Assembly: GCF_900129425.1 (NCBI RefSeq)
Contig: NZ_LT670817.1
Span: forward strand, 2,976,001-3,040,000
From: Bradyrhizobium erythrophlei
GTDB taxonomy: Bacteria; Pseudomonadota; Alphaproteobacteria; Rhizobiales; Xanthobacteraceae
Reading direction: 5' to 3'
Length of the DNA stretch: 64,000 bases
The notes beneath the pieces are model-generated. The model had not been told where the DNA came from. It saw nothing but the letters and a program-made list of their open reading frames with translations, and made no database searches. Shown here in pieces: positions 8,442 through 15,973 of the stretch. Position 1 is the stretch's first letter, and each line of letters begins with the position of its first letter. The position numbers and the translations under genes were made by a program.

Positions 8442-9650
8442 TCACTTGATCGCCTCGACCAGCGCCATCCCTTCGCCGCGCCAGTGACCTGCGCCAACGA
8501 CTACAATCTGGGCAGGCGGCTTGGACATTTCAATCTCCAGGCCGGTGGAATCGTTCGCGGGAAACAAGGCGCCGCGCGAGATCGACAGCGCCGCCAGGCC
8601 GAGGCCCAACGGAAACTGGGTTTCCATGGCGTGGCCGAACATCGTGCCGGTCGCCCGCACCGCAAAATCGGGGTGTTCCCCAAGGAAGGATCGTTCCTCT
8701 GATGTGGCCGGTTCGGCGCCGGTGGCGCCGGTGATAATGGCGCCGTCCCCCTCGAGCTTGCCGAGCTTCGACCACAAATTATCCAGCGTCACCTTGACGG
8801 CGCCCGCTTGCTTGCGCTGCGACCGATCGGCGACGACGTTGGTCAGGCGCGCAAAGGGCTTTGCGCCGCGGGCTATCGCGTGCGCCTTGGACTCGACGAC
8901 AAGAAACGCGCCTGCGGAACCGAGCGCGAAGCCGGCGTTTTCCTGACGCGCCCAGACCGGGGCGAATTTGTGCTTGAGGTTGAAATCGCCGAACTCGTAG
9001 AGCACCAGAAGATCCTTGCGCTCGCCGTTTTGCGAGCCGCCGATCAGCACGATGTCGCTTTGGCCGGCGGAGATACGTGCGAGCGCGATCCTCGCGGCGT
9101 CGACGCCGGCGGCTTCCTCGCCCATGAAGGTGCGCGAGGTGCCGCAGACCCCGTGGACGATGGCAATATTGCCCGCGAGCAGGTTGGAGAGCTGCGCCAG
9201 GAACAGTGTCGGCCGCAGGTCGTTCATCAGCCGCTCGTTGAGAAACCCGGGCGCCGAATTGCCTTTTGCCGCGGCGTTGAGAATGCCGCTGTCCACCGCG
9301 AGATCGCGTTCGCCGCCTCCGGCGGCGACGATCATGTCCATCCGCGCCAGGATTTCCTTGTTACCCTTGATCCCGGCCGATTCCAGCGCCAGCCCGGCGG
9401 CATAGGTCCCGATCCGCTGCCAGGCCTCCATCTGGCGCTGGTCGCCCTTTTTGGGGATCTGGGCGTCGAGATTGACCGGCGCCCAGGGATGCACGATGTA
9501 GGGCGCGAAACCCTTCTCATCGACGTTGACGCGCCGCGCCGTGAGCGCGTCCCAGTTCGCGTCCAGCCCCTCGCCGAGCGAGGTGGCAAGCCCGATGCCG
9601 GTGATCCAGACTTCGGCCGAACCCGCGCTCGAGGATTTGGTCTCAGTCAT
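8442..9650 (-). CDS. fabF2XL: Degenerate beta-ketoacyl synthase partner (FabF2XL-like)
   Basis: A 402-residue thiolase-fold protein in the place of fabF2XL. The nucleophilic cysteine is kept (HGVCGTSRTFMG), as is a late histidine (TMFGHAMETQFP). The first active-site histidine motif NAHGT is replaced by ITGATGAEPAT, and the lysine before the last histidine is missing. It may therefore act as a chain-length or structural partner of FabF1XL, like chain-length factors of type II polyketide synthases; that is inference. Its first eight bases overlap the end of fabZXL, implying coupled translation. Confidence 0.85.
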   Translation of the reverse strand: MTETKSSSAGSAEVWITGIGLATSLGEGLDANWDALTARRVNVDEKGFAPYIVHPWAPVNLDAQIPKKGDQRQMEAWQRIGTYAAGLALESAGIKGNKEILARMDMIVAAGGGERDLAVDSGILNAAAKGNSAPGFLNERLMNDLRPTLFLAQLSNLLAGNIAIVHGVCGTSRTFMGEEAAGVDAARIALARISAGQSDIVLIGGSQNGERKDLLVLYEFGDFNLKHKFAPVWARQENAGFALGSAGAFLVVESKAHAIARGAKPFARLTNVVADRSQRKQAGAVKVTLDNLWSKLGKLEGDGAIITGATGAEPATSEERSFLGEHPDFAVRATGTMFGHAMETQFPLGLGLAALSISRGALFPANDSTGLEIEMSKPPAQIVVVGAGHWRGEGMALVEAIK

Positions 9651-10116
9651 GGGGGATCAGTTCTTGCGGAAATCCGATGCGCTTGGCCATGGCATCCATG
9701 AATACGCGCAAATCCGGATGGGGGAAGGGGATATGGCGGAACGTGATGGTGGCGTTGCTCCTGAGCTCGCCGCCGACGCTGACCTTAGCGGAGGTAATGG
9801 CAAAACCCGAGCCCTCGTGAACGACGCTGGCCTCTATCTTCAGGAGCTCGCCGGGGCTGACAAAACCCCGCATCTTGGCTTCCTTGACCGCGCCCAGGAA
9901 CGGCATGCGCTCGAACTTCATCAGCGCCAGCAACAGCCAGCCCGACGTCTGCGCCATCGACTCGATCAGCAGCACGCCCGGCATGATCGGGTAGCCCGGA
10001 AAGTGGCCCTCGAAGATGGTATTCTGCTTCGGAACCTCGGCCTCGACCGTGATGGTGCGCTCGCCGAGATTGAGATCGGTGATGCGGTCAATCAGCTGGA
10101 AATATTCGAGGTGCAT
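9643..10116 (-). CDS. fabZXL: 3-hydroxyacyl-ACP dehydratase (FabZXL-like)
   Basis: A 157-residue hot-dog-fold dehydratase of the FabZ type. The catalytic residues are in GHFPGYPIMPGVLLIE (His38 and Glu52). It removes water from 3-hydroxyacyl intermediates, here probably carried on AcpXL during synthesis of the very-long-chain lipid A acyl group. It lies nine bases after acpXL and overlaps the next gene by eight bases. Confidence 0.9.
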   Translation of the reverse strand: MHLEYFQLIDRITDLNLGERTITVEAEVPKQNTIFEGHFPGYPIMPGVLLIESMAQTSGWLLLALMKFERMPFLGAVKEAKMRGFVSPGELLKIEASVVHEGSGFAITSAKVSVGGELRSNATITFRHIPFPHPDLRVFMDAMAKRIGFPQELIPHD

Positions 10117-10125
10117 GGCGCGCTG

Positions 10126-10407
10126 TTACGCGCCTTTGGCGGCGACCAATTCGTCGATGCGCGCGCTGAGGTTTTTCAGGACAAAATACTGCTCGGTGGT
10201 CGCCTTGCCGTCGTTGACTTCCTGGGTCCACTTTTCCAGCGGCAGCTTGATCCCGAACGCCTTGTCGATCGCGAACGCGATGTCGAGAAAATCGAGGCTG
10301 TCGATCCCCAGATCGTCGATGGCGTGGCTCTCCGGCGTGATGGTGTCGCGCGGGATGTCGCAGGTTTCAGCGATAATCGTGGCGACCTGATCGAATGTGG
10401 AGGACAT
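10126..10407 (-). CDS. acpXL: Specialised acyl carrier protein AcpXL
   Basis: A 93-residue acyl carrier protein. The phosphopantetheine attachment serine is Ser37 in DLGIDSLDFLD. The protein is longer than housekeeping AcpP (about 78) and has the extended C-terminus ending in IDELVAAKGA typical of AcpXL. It carries the growing C26-C32 chain for lipid A in rhizobia. It is the first gene of the six-gene minus-strand operon, so the promoter should lie between 10,408 and about 10,590. ATG 10407 is chosen because the ACP fold starts there. Confidence 0.92.
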   Translation of the reverse strand: MSSTFDQVATIIAETCDIPRDTITPESHAIDDLGIDSLDFLDIAFAIDKAFGIKLPLEKWTQEVNDGKATTEQYFVLKNLSARIDELVAAKGA

Positions 10408-10599
10408 CACTAAACCTTTGATATATTGGAGATAAATTCCAGAATGGCACGGCAGGCGGGCGCTGCGCCCCGGGAATGCCCCATCCGCCATCCGGAGTCG
10501 AGTGCCCGTATATCGGAGCGCCGCCCCGAGTTCAATGGAGGCGGGCGGTGCCCGCCGGATTGGATTTATCGCCCGACCGGCAGCCCTGGCTTGAAACGG

Positions 10600-10959
10600 C
10601 TAGAAATACGGGGTCGAAATGCGGGCGCAATCCCGGCGCCCCATCAGCACGCAGTCCTGGGTCTTGCGCAGATCCGCAATGTTCTTGGCGAGCCATAATC
10701 CGACGGCCATCAGCGCGACGGTAAAAGCGAAGGCCGCAATGTTGGCCAGCATGCGATGACGAAAATCGTCCGGTCGCTCCCGGACGCGCTCATAGCGCGA
10801 CAGGTCATTCGGTTCTTCCCCGGCGTCGTGCTGCGGACCCGGATGGCCCAGCTTTCCCGGCCGCCCCGGAGGAGGGGTGCGCGGCCGGAACTGGAGCACG
10901 CGATGCTCTTCTTCCGACACTTCCGACGTAATGGGCCGCTGGGTCTTCACGGCTGCCAA
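10600..10959 (-). CDS. Small single-pass membrane protein, unknown function
   Basis: A 119-residue protein I do not recognise. Residues 1-68 are charged and rich in proline and arginine, residues about 72-92 (IAAFAFTVALMAVGLWLA) form one transmembrane helix, and the short tail contains two cysteines. The topology suggests a bitopic inner-membrane protein. It lies about 190 bases upstream of acpXL on the same strand but is probably a separate unit. Confidence 0.6.
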   Translation of the reverse strand: MAAVKTQRPITSEVSEEEHRVLQFRPRTPPPGRPGKLGHPGPQHDAGEEPNDLSRYERVRERPDDFRHRMLANIAAFAFTVALMAVGLWLAKNIADLRKTQDCVLMGRRDCARISTPYF

Positions 10960-11037
10960 CTCCGGGACACCTGATATTGTCTAGCACGCCCGCGACGCGT
11001 CTCACAGATAATGTTGACATGGGACGGATGCGATAAT

Positions 11038-11955
11038 CTATCCCTCGAAAGTTTCATGGAACCTGCTGTAGTCGATTCTAAGCCGGCCATCCTCTGACGT
11101 GCCGAGGATGTCGACGTAGCGGTGCCCGAAGCGAATGTCGGAATGAACGTAGAACTTTCTTGCGTAGACGGTTTGCGCCGCAACGACATCGTATCCGGAC
11201 ACCACCACGATAAGCGAAACTTCCGAGGCGGCGAGGTCATCGGCCCCGAGCCCGTACAGCGGGCTTGCCTCGTCAATAATATGGTAGAGGGTCCAGCTCA
11301 GGGCCAGCGCCGGGTGCTCGTTTCGCGTCAGGGACAATTCGTAGAACCTTCGAAACGACTCGTCCTCCAGACTCACTTCGTCTCTGAGCAACCACAATTT
11401 GGCGGTGGCATTGCTGATGATGTTATGACGCTCGTTGACGAAGCGAACCATCAGGGTCGGCCTGCCCTCGTGAGTTGAAATGACAGGGTGGTCGGCGAAC
11501 AGCAGCCGGGCATTCGGCCGCGAGAACCGGGCAAAGACCAGCCCGGTCATCAGCGCCATCGAAAAGATGCCAGTGAACAGCTCCACCGCGGCGATGAAAT
11601 GCCCGTAATGGGTCTGCGGATGCATGTCGCCATAGCCGGCGGTCGAAAGTGTCTCGATGCTGAAATAGAGATAGTCGATGTAGGCGCCGCTAGGCACGCT
11701 CGAAATCGGCTGATTTCCGATCCAGTAGAACACGGCGAAAACTGCGTTGAAGACGATAAACACCAGCGCGGCGCCGCCGATGAAAGCCGGCCAGGACGCG
11801 GTCATGCAGCGGTGGCTGATGTCCGCCCAGAAATTGAGTCGTAGGCCCTCCGCGATGACTTCGCGACCACCAAGCCGGACCACCTGCGCCTTCGATGTTC
11901 GCTCGCTCCGGCTCCTGGCCATCTTTTTCGAATCTCGCAACGCTAATCGGGGCAT
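11038..11955 (-). CDS. Inward-rectifier-type potassium channel (KirBac-like)
   Basis: A 305-residue protein with the KirBac architecture: a cytoplasmic N-terminus, membrane helix M1 (about 57-79), pore helix and selectivity filter TAGYGD (105-110), M2 (about 120-142), then a C-terminal immunoglobulin-like cytoplasmic domain. The filter is a TxGYG variant with Ala at the second position. It would pass K+ passively across the inner membrane. A second ATG at 11922 is possible. It is divergent from the ParB-like gene, with a 78-base gap between them. Confidence 0.88.
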   Translation of the reverse strand: MPRLALRDSKKMARSRSERTSKAQVVRLGGREVIAEGLRLNFWADISHRCMTASWPAFIGGAALVFIVFNAVFAVFYWIGNQPISSVPSGAYIDYLYFSIETLSTAGYGDMHPQTHYGHFIAAVELFTGIFSMALMTGLVFARFSRPNARLLFADHPVISTHEGRPTLMVRFVNERHNIISNATAKLWLLRDEVSLEDESFRRFYELSLTRNEHPALALSWTLYHIIDEASPLYGLGADDLAASEVSLIVVVSGYDVVAAQTVYARKFYVHSDIRFGHRYVDILGTSEDGRLRIDYSRFHETFEG

Positions 11956-12033
11956 TTGATCGCCGGCGCCATCATGGCATAATCGCCCCGATTTCAGCGG
12001 ATTTTTTGGCGATCAGACAGAGGATTTCAAGTC

Positions 12034-12672
12034 ATGGCGAACACGCGCGAACCGATCCTTCAGCCGATTCCGATCACCTCGCTGCGTCCGACACAGATGA
12101 CGGTCGGAATGCGGGAAGTGAATGAAAAACGCAAGCGCTTGCGGGAGTATTGGGACACGCACAAGTCGACAAAAAAGCGCGGCGAGTTTTTGGGCAGACA
12201 CATGGTCCCAGTGGTGCTGGGACCGGACCAACGCCACTATGTGGTCGATCACCACCATCTGGCGCGGGCGCTTCACGAAGAGAAGGTCGAGGATATTCTG
12301 GTGACCGTGATCGGCGATCTCTCCATGGTCGAGCGCGACGCATTCTGGGGCGTGATGGATAACAAGCGGTGGGTCTATCCGTACGACACCAAGGGCGAAC
12401 GCCGGCACTTCAGGGATATTCCGAAATCGATCACCGCCCTCAAGGACGACCCGTTCCGCAGCCTCGCCGGCGAATTACGCCGCGTCGGCGGTTTTGCCAA
12501 GGATACCACGCCGTTCAGCGAATTCCTGTGGGCGGATTTCCTGCGCCGCCAAATGTCGCGCAAGGGCGTAGAGGACAATTTCGACAAGGCCATCGAGAAA
12601 GCGCTGGCGCTGGCGAAAAGCAAGGACGCGGTTTACCTGCCCGGCTGGTGCGGCGCCGTGTCCGACGATTGA
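12034..12672 (+). CDS. ParB-like protein of the ParBc_2 (PF08857) type
   Basis: A 212-residue cytoplasmic protein. It starts with ITSLRPTQMTVG and continues with VVLGPDQRHYVVDHHHLARAL, which resembles the ParB/sulfiredoxin nucleotide-binding fold, but no helix-turn-helix for parS binding is apparent. Members of this family are often labelled chromosome partitioning proteins, but the real function is unknown and a CTP- or ATP-binding role is only inferred. The C-terminal half (GGFAKDTTPFSEFLWADF) is conserved in alphaproteobacterial homologues I recall. It converges with the MgtC-like gene three bases downstream. Confidence 0.75.
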   Translation: MANTREPILQPIPITSLRPTQMTVGMREVNEKRKRLREYWDTHKSTKKRGEFLGRHMVPVVLGPDQRHYVVDHHHLARALHEEKVEDILVTVIGDLSMVERDAFWGVMDNKRWVYPYDTKGERRHFRDIPKSITALKDDPFRSLAGELRRVGGFAKDTTPFSEFLWADFLRRQMSRKGVEDNFDKAIEKALALAKSKDAVYLPGWCGAVSDD

Positions 12673-12675
12673 GAA

Positions 12676-13206
12676 TTAGCTCCGCCGGGAATCGGCGCGC
12701 GGAGCAGGGGCGGGGGATTTTGGCGCCGCCTCGTCCTTGCCGCCGAGCATACGATGCAGCCAGCGCTCGAGCCAGCGGCCGACGATCAGAAGTGTGAACG
12801 TAATGGCGAGAGCAACGGCGACTATCCGCCATTGCCCGATCCCGCAGGCGATGCCGACACAGGCGGCAAGCCAGGTGCAGGCGGCGCTGGTCAGTCCGTG
12901 GACCTGGAAATGGTGTTGGGCGCGCACAATCACGCCGGCGCCGAGAAAACCGATGCCGGTGAGGATTCCCTGAACGACCCGGCTGGCTTCGGTCGACATT
13001 TTCGCGGGGTCGTCGGCTTGGCCGGCCAGTACCACGACCGTTGCCGTGGCCAGGCCAACGATACCAAGCGTCTTCAAGCCGATCGGTTTGCCCTGAAGAT
13101 CGCGATTGAGACCAATCAGGCCGCCCGCGAGCGTGGCGATGCCGAGACGCAGCACGATCTCCGGCCAATCCAGCAATGCGATGACCTCCGGCCTCGGGGT
13201 TCGCAA
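12676..13206 (-). CDS. MgtC/SapB-family membrane protein
   Basis: A 176-residue inner-membrane protein with about four or five hydrophobic segments. The MgtC signature is in LRLGIATLAGGLIGLNRDLQGKPIGLKTL and GIGFLGAGVIVRAQ. Family members affect Mg2+ limitation responses, ATP synthase activity and virulence; the precise activity here is unknown. The C-terminal tail is short and charged and lacks the ACT-like domain of MgtC proper, so SapB/YhiD-like is the safer label. Confidence 0.85.
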   Translation of the reverse strand: MRTPRPEVIALLDWPEIVLRLGIATLAGGLIGLNRDLQGKPIGLKTLGIVGLATATVVVLAGQADDPAKMSTEASRVVQGILTGIGFLGAGVIVRAQHHFQVHGLTSAACTWLAACVGIACGIGQWRIVAVALAITFTLLIVGRWLERWLHRMLGGKDEAAPKSPAPAPRADSRRS

Positions 13207-13260
13207 CGATAGGCCAAGGCTCCCTTCGCCTCAATCGCCGAATCGCAGGGGCCGGCGAAG

Positions 13261-13839
13261 TTATTTCGGCAAACGCCCCATCATGTAGAACTCGTCGTTC
13301 GGGCGCATCGCGGTGACGTTGGCCATCCGGTTCGACAGCGCGAAGAATGCCGAAATCGCGGCGATATCCCAGATCTCGTCGTCGGAAAAACCATGGCCGG
13401 CGATCTCGGCAAAATCCGCGTCCGAAATCGTCTCTGCCGCGGTGCTCACCTTCATCGCGAAATCCAGCATCGCGCGCTGCCGCGGGGTGATATCCGCCTT
13501 GCGGTAATTGACGGCGATCTGGTCCGCGATCTGCGGATTCTTCGCCCGAATGCGCAGGATCGCGCCATGCGCGATCACGCAATAGTGGCACTGGTTGGCG
13601 CTCGAGGTCGCCACCACGATCATCTCGCGCTCGGCCTTGCTCAGGCCGCCGTCCTTGTCCATCAGCGCGTCGTGATAGGCAAAGAACGCGCGAAACTCGT
13701 CGGGCCGCCAGGCCAGCGTCAGAAACACGTTCGGCACGAAGCCGGATTTTTCCTGCACCGCCAGCAGGCGGGTGCGGATGTCGTCGGGCAGGCTGTCGAT
13801 CGCGGGGATCGGGAAGCGTTTTGTGAGGGGCTCGGTCAT
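13261..13839 (-). CDS. AhpD-like peroxidase-related protein
   Basis: A 192-residue member of the alkylhydroperoxidase/carboxymuconolactone decarboxylase superfamily. The redox motif is QCHYCVIAHG, giving the CxxC...H pattern of AhpD-like proton relay sites. The early motif SGFVPNVFLTLAWRPD is typical of the peroxidase-related subfamily. Start ATG 13839 (MTEPLTKRFPIP) is preferred, as upstream codons are low complexity. Peroxide detoxification is the usual inference; no partner is adjacent. Confidence 0.82.
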   Translation of the reverse strand: MTEPLTKRFPIPAIDSLPDDIRTRLLAVQEKSGFVPNVFLTLAWRPDEFRAFFAYHDALMDKDGGLSKAEREMIVVATSSANQCHYCVIAHGAILRIRAKNPQIADQIAVNYRKADITPRQRAMLDFAMKVSTAAETISDADFAEIAGHGFSDDEIWDIAAISAFFALSNRMANVTAMRPNDEFYMMGRLPK

Positions 13840-13996
13840 GGCGCAGGTTCCGGCATCAGGCCGCGTGGTGCGGGTGGCCGGAAGCATAGTCGATGGCGGC
13901 GTCGGCTCCAATCCGTCCTGCGGGCTGCACGGTAATTTGGAGGGACTCAGCAATTGCCGGTGGCAATAGCCCATCGCATTTTCTCAAGTACGAACC

Positions 13997-14926
13997 CTAG
14001 TATTCGCCTGATACATGTGCGTTCGAATCGGTCCAGTCGTTGTGCTCCTGACCTGCCTTCTGCAGGTAAGCGACGATGTCGCGGCGAGACGGAGCGTCGA
14101 GCACGCGAACCGGCATGCGTGCGCCGGGAACGAATTTCTGAGGGTCGGCGAGCCACTGATCGAGATTATCCGCGGACCAGGTGAGACCGGCGCTCGTTAG
14201 TGCCGGCGAATAATGGTATCCGGGAGCCGAGCCGGCCCTGCGGCCGACCACCCCGCCAAGCACGGGACCGGCCTTGTTGCTGTCCATCGCGTGACATGCC
14301 GTGCAGCGTTCGGTGAAGAGTTGTTGGCCGTGGACGGGATCTGGCGCGGCATCGGCCAGGAAACGCGAAAGATTCTTGCTTTGTGACGGATTCACCGAGC
14401 GAAGAAACGTATAGCTGAGCGTGATCGTATCGACGTGGAGGTTGTCGGGATCCTTCGCAAAGGCCGGATCGACGAAAAAGACAACGGGCATCTCGATCTT
14501 CTGATGCGGGTCAAGCCGCTCTTCATTGAAGCAGAAGCATTGAATTTTATTGAAATAGATGCCGCTCGTCTCCGGCGTGACGTTGAACGTCGCGTGCCCG
14601 ACGATCGACTCGTTGCTGAGATTCTCGGCGGTGAAGAATACGAGCTTTTGCTCGCCGAGGTGAACGGTCACCGAGCGCTGCTCCGGTTCGAACCGCCACG
14701 GCAAATCCGGCGCGACGTTGCTGTCGAACGCAACCGTCACAGTCTGATCGGAGGCGGCGGTCGGGTCGGAGTACGCCCGCTGCGTCGTCCCTCCATATCC
14801 GGTTGCGCCACAGAATACGCGATACAGTTCCGGCGCATAGGCCACCAGGCCGGACATCATGCCGAGCACGACGAAGCAGGGCAGGAGAACATTCAGATTT
14901 TTCCGGTAGCGCGGCTGCATTTCCAC
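13997..14926 (-). CDS. Cox11 (CtaG)-cytochrome c fusion protein
   Basis: A 309-residue protein with two recognisable parts. Residues 1 to about 185 are Cox11/CtaG, the periplasmic copper chaperone that metallates CuB of cytochrome oxidase: one membrane helix (about 13-33), Cys39, and the copper motif CFCF (130-133). Residues about 198-300 are a class I cytochrome c with haem motif CTACH (208-212) and a likely axial Met271 in ARMPV. Ordinary CtaG is about 200 residues and has no haem domain. No oxidase or assembly gene is next to it, so this is an orphan copy. No frameshift is needed to read through both domains. Confidence 0.85.
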   Translation of the reverse strand: MEMQPRYRKNLNVLLPCFVVLGMMSGLVAYAPELYRVFCGATGYGGTTQRAYSDPTAASDQTVTVAFDSNVAPDLPWRFEPEQRSVTVHLGEQKLVFFTAENLSNESIVGHATFNVTPETSGIYFNKIQCFCFNEERLDPHQKIEMPVVFFVDPAFAKDPDNLHVDTITLSYTFLRSVNPSQSKNLSRFLADAAPDPVHGQQLFTERCTACHAMDSNKAGPVLGGVVGRRAGSAPGYHYSPALTSAGLTWSADNLDQWLADPQKFVPGARMPVRVLDAPSRRDIVAYLQKAGQEHNDWTDSNAHVSGEY

Positions 14927-15092
14927 TTCTCACCTGGCCGCCCCCGGCATCTGCGGTGATCTAGACCGATGCGGCGCAGCCGTCCACCGGGCAATGAGAG
15001 CGAGCCTCGTGAAAACGATATGCCAACGGGCTTTCAGTGGCGTTCTGACGAGTTTGTGATCTCGTTCTTGTTGGCCGTTACGTCCGTAGAAC

Positions 15093-15172
15093 CGTAGGGC
15101 GCAATAGCGAAACGTATTGCGGCGACTTGGCGAAGGCCGGCGGATTACGCTGCGCTAATCCGCCCTACCGAC
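15093..15172. repeat. Palindromic intergenic repeat
   Basis: The stretch starts with GTAGGGCGCAATAGCGAA and ends with the inverted pair GGCGGATTACG...CTAATCCGCCCTAC. I recognise this as a repeat common in Bradyrhizobium intergenic DNA. It can form a stem but I assign no function. Confidence 0.6.
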
Positions 15173-15327
15173 ACTTATCGGAATGATAGGCGAAGTCGAC
15201 TGAGCGTCTTCCCCCGGGTTGATAACGCAACTGATTTGCCCGTCAGGCTGTTTTGTGGCCAGCGTGTCAATCTCTGTCTGAAAAAATATTCTGGTTTTCC
15301 GAAATCGCAAATCACTTTATATCCGCG

Positions 15328-15817
15328 CCATCCTGTCCCGATCAGAGGGGCGTTGGCCATCGTCGTGAACGTTGGGGCGGGTTGCGGTGGACGCGGCAGC
15401 GTCGGGTGTGCAAGGGATCGCAGGGCGGGTTTCCCGTGAGCGACGACCGGCATGCTGACGAACGACGTTGCTCGCGGACGGCGAAGACGTGTGGTCCTGA
15501 CGCCTCGACGCCGGCGTCAAGTTTGCGGAAGGCGAGTCGGCCCGACCGGGCGCGGAGGAGCCAGGTTTCCGCAGATGACGGTGACAAGAAAGCCGATCAC
15601 CGGGGAGAGCGCGGTATAAGCCGTAAAACCATTGCGTGCGGGAATGCCGGGTGATTTCCAGTGGCTCGCTGTGAATACTCGTGTGCATACTTACTACCAT
15701 AGCGCACACGAGGCTGCGGGTGCATCGGGCATCCGGCATTCCCCACGCCCTCTGTCTTCAGGGCGAAACGATCAGCAAACCTCGGACGCATCGCGCCGCG
15801 AGAATGCGAAGGTGTGG
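15328..15817. repeat. Long dispersed repeat, copy 1 (about 490 bp)
   Basis: This non-coding block matches, with many substitutions and small gaps, another block at 36442-36927 in the same orientation. Shared landmarks in order include TGGTCCTGACRCC, GACGGTGACAAGA, CCGGGGAGAGC, CGGTATAAGCCGTAAA or CGGCATAAGCCGTAAA, GCACACGAG or GCACGAG, and CGCATCGCGCCGCGAGA. I recall blocks like this in many Bradyrhizobium intergenic regions, where they give spurious short reading frames. No protein is supported in it. Confidence 0.75.
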
Positions 15818-15846
15818 CTCTATGCCGGCGGCTTTGCTCTCTCACT

Positions 15847-15942
15847 CGTCATGCGCGGGCTTGACCCGCGCATCCATCAAAAAAGAGTTTCTTGTCTTGG
15901 GGCGATGGATTGCCGGGTCAAGCCCGGCAATGACGTGGGATA
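15847..15942. repeat. Palindromic intergenic repeat with two stems
   Basis: Two imperfect palindromes are joined by a spacer: GCGCGGGCTTGACCCGCGC and TTGCCGGGTCAAGCCCGGCAA. The sequence begins CGTCATGCG and ends CAATGACG. This is a REP-like element of the kind scattered through Bradyrhizobium genomes. It lies 31 bases past the end of the HerA-like gene and may serve as its terminator. Confidence 0.7.
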
Positions 15943-15973
15943 GGTCAGCGCCAACCGCCCTTGGTTCAGCCCC

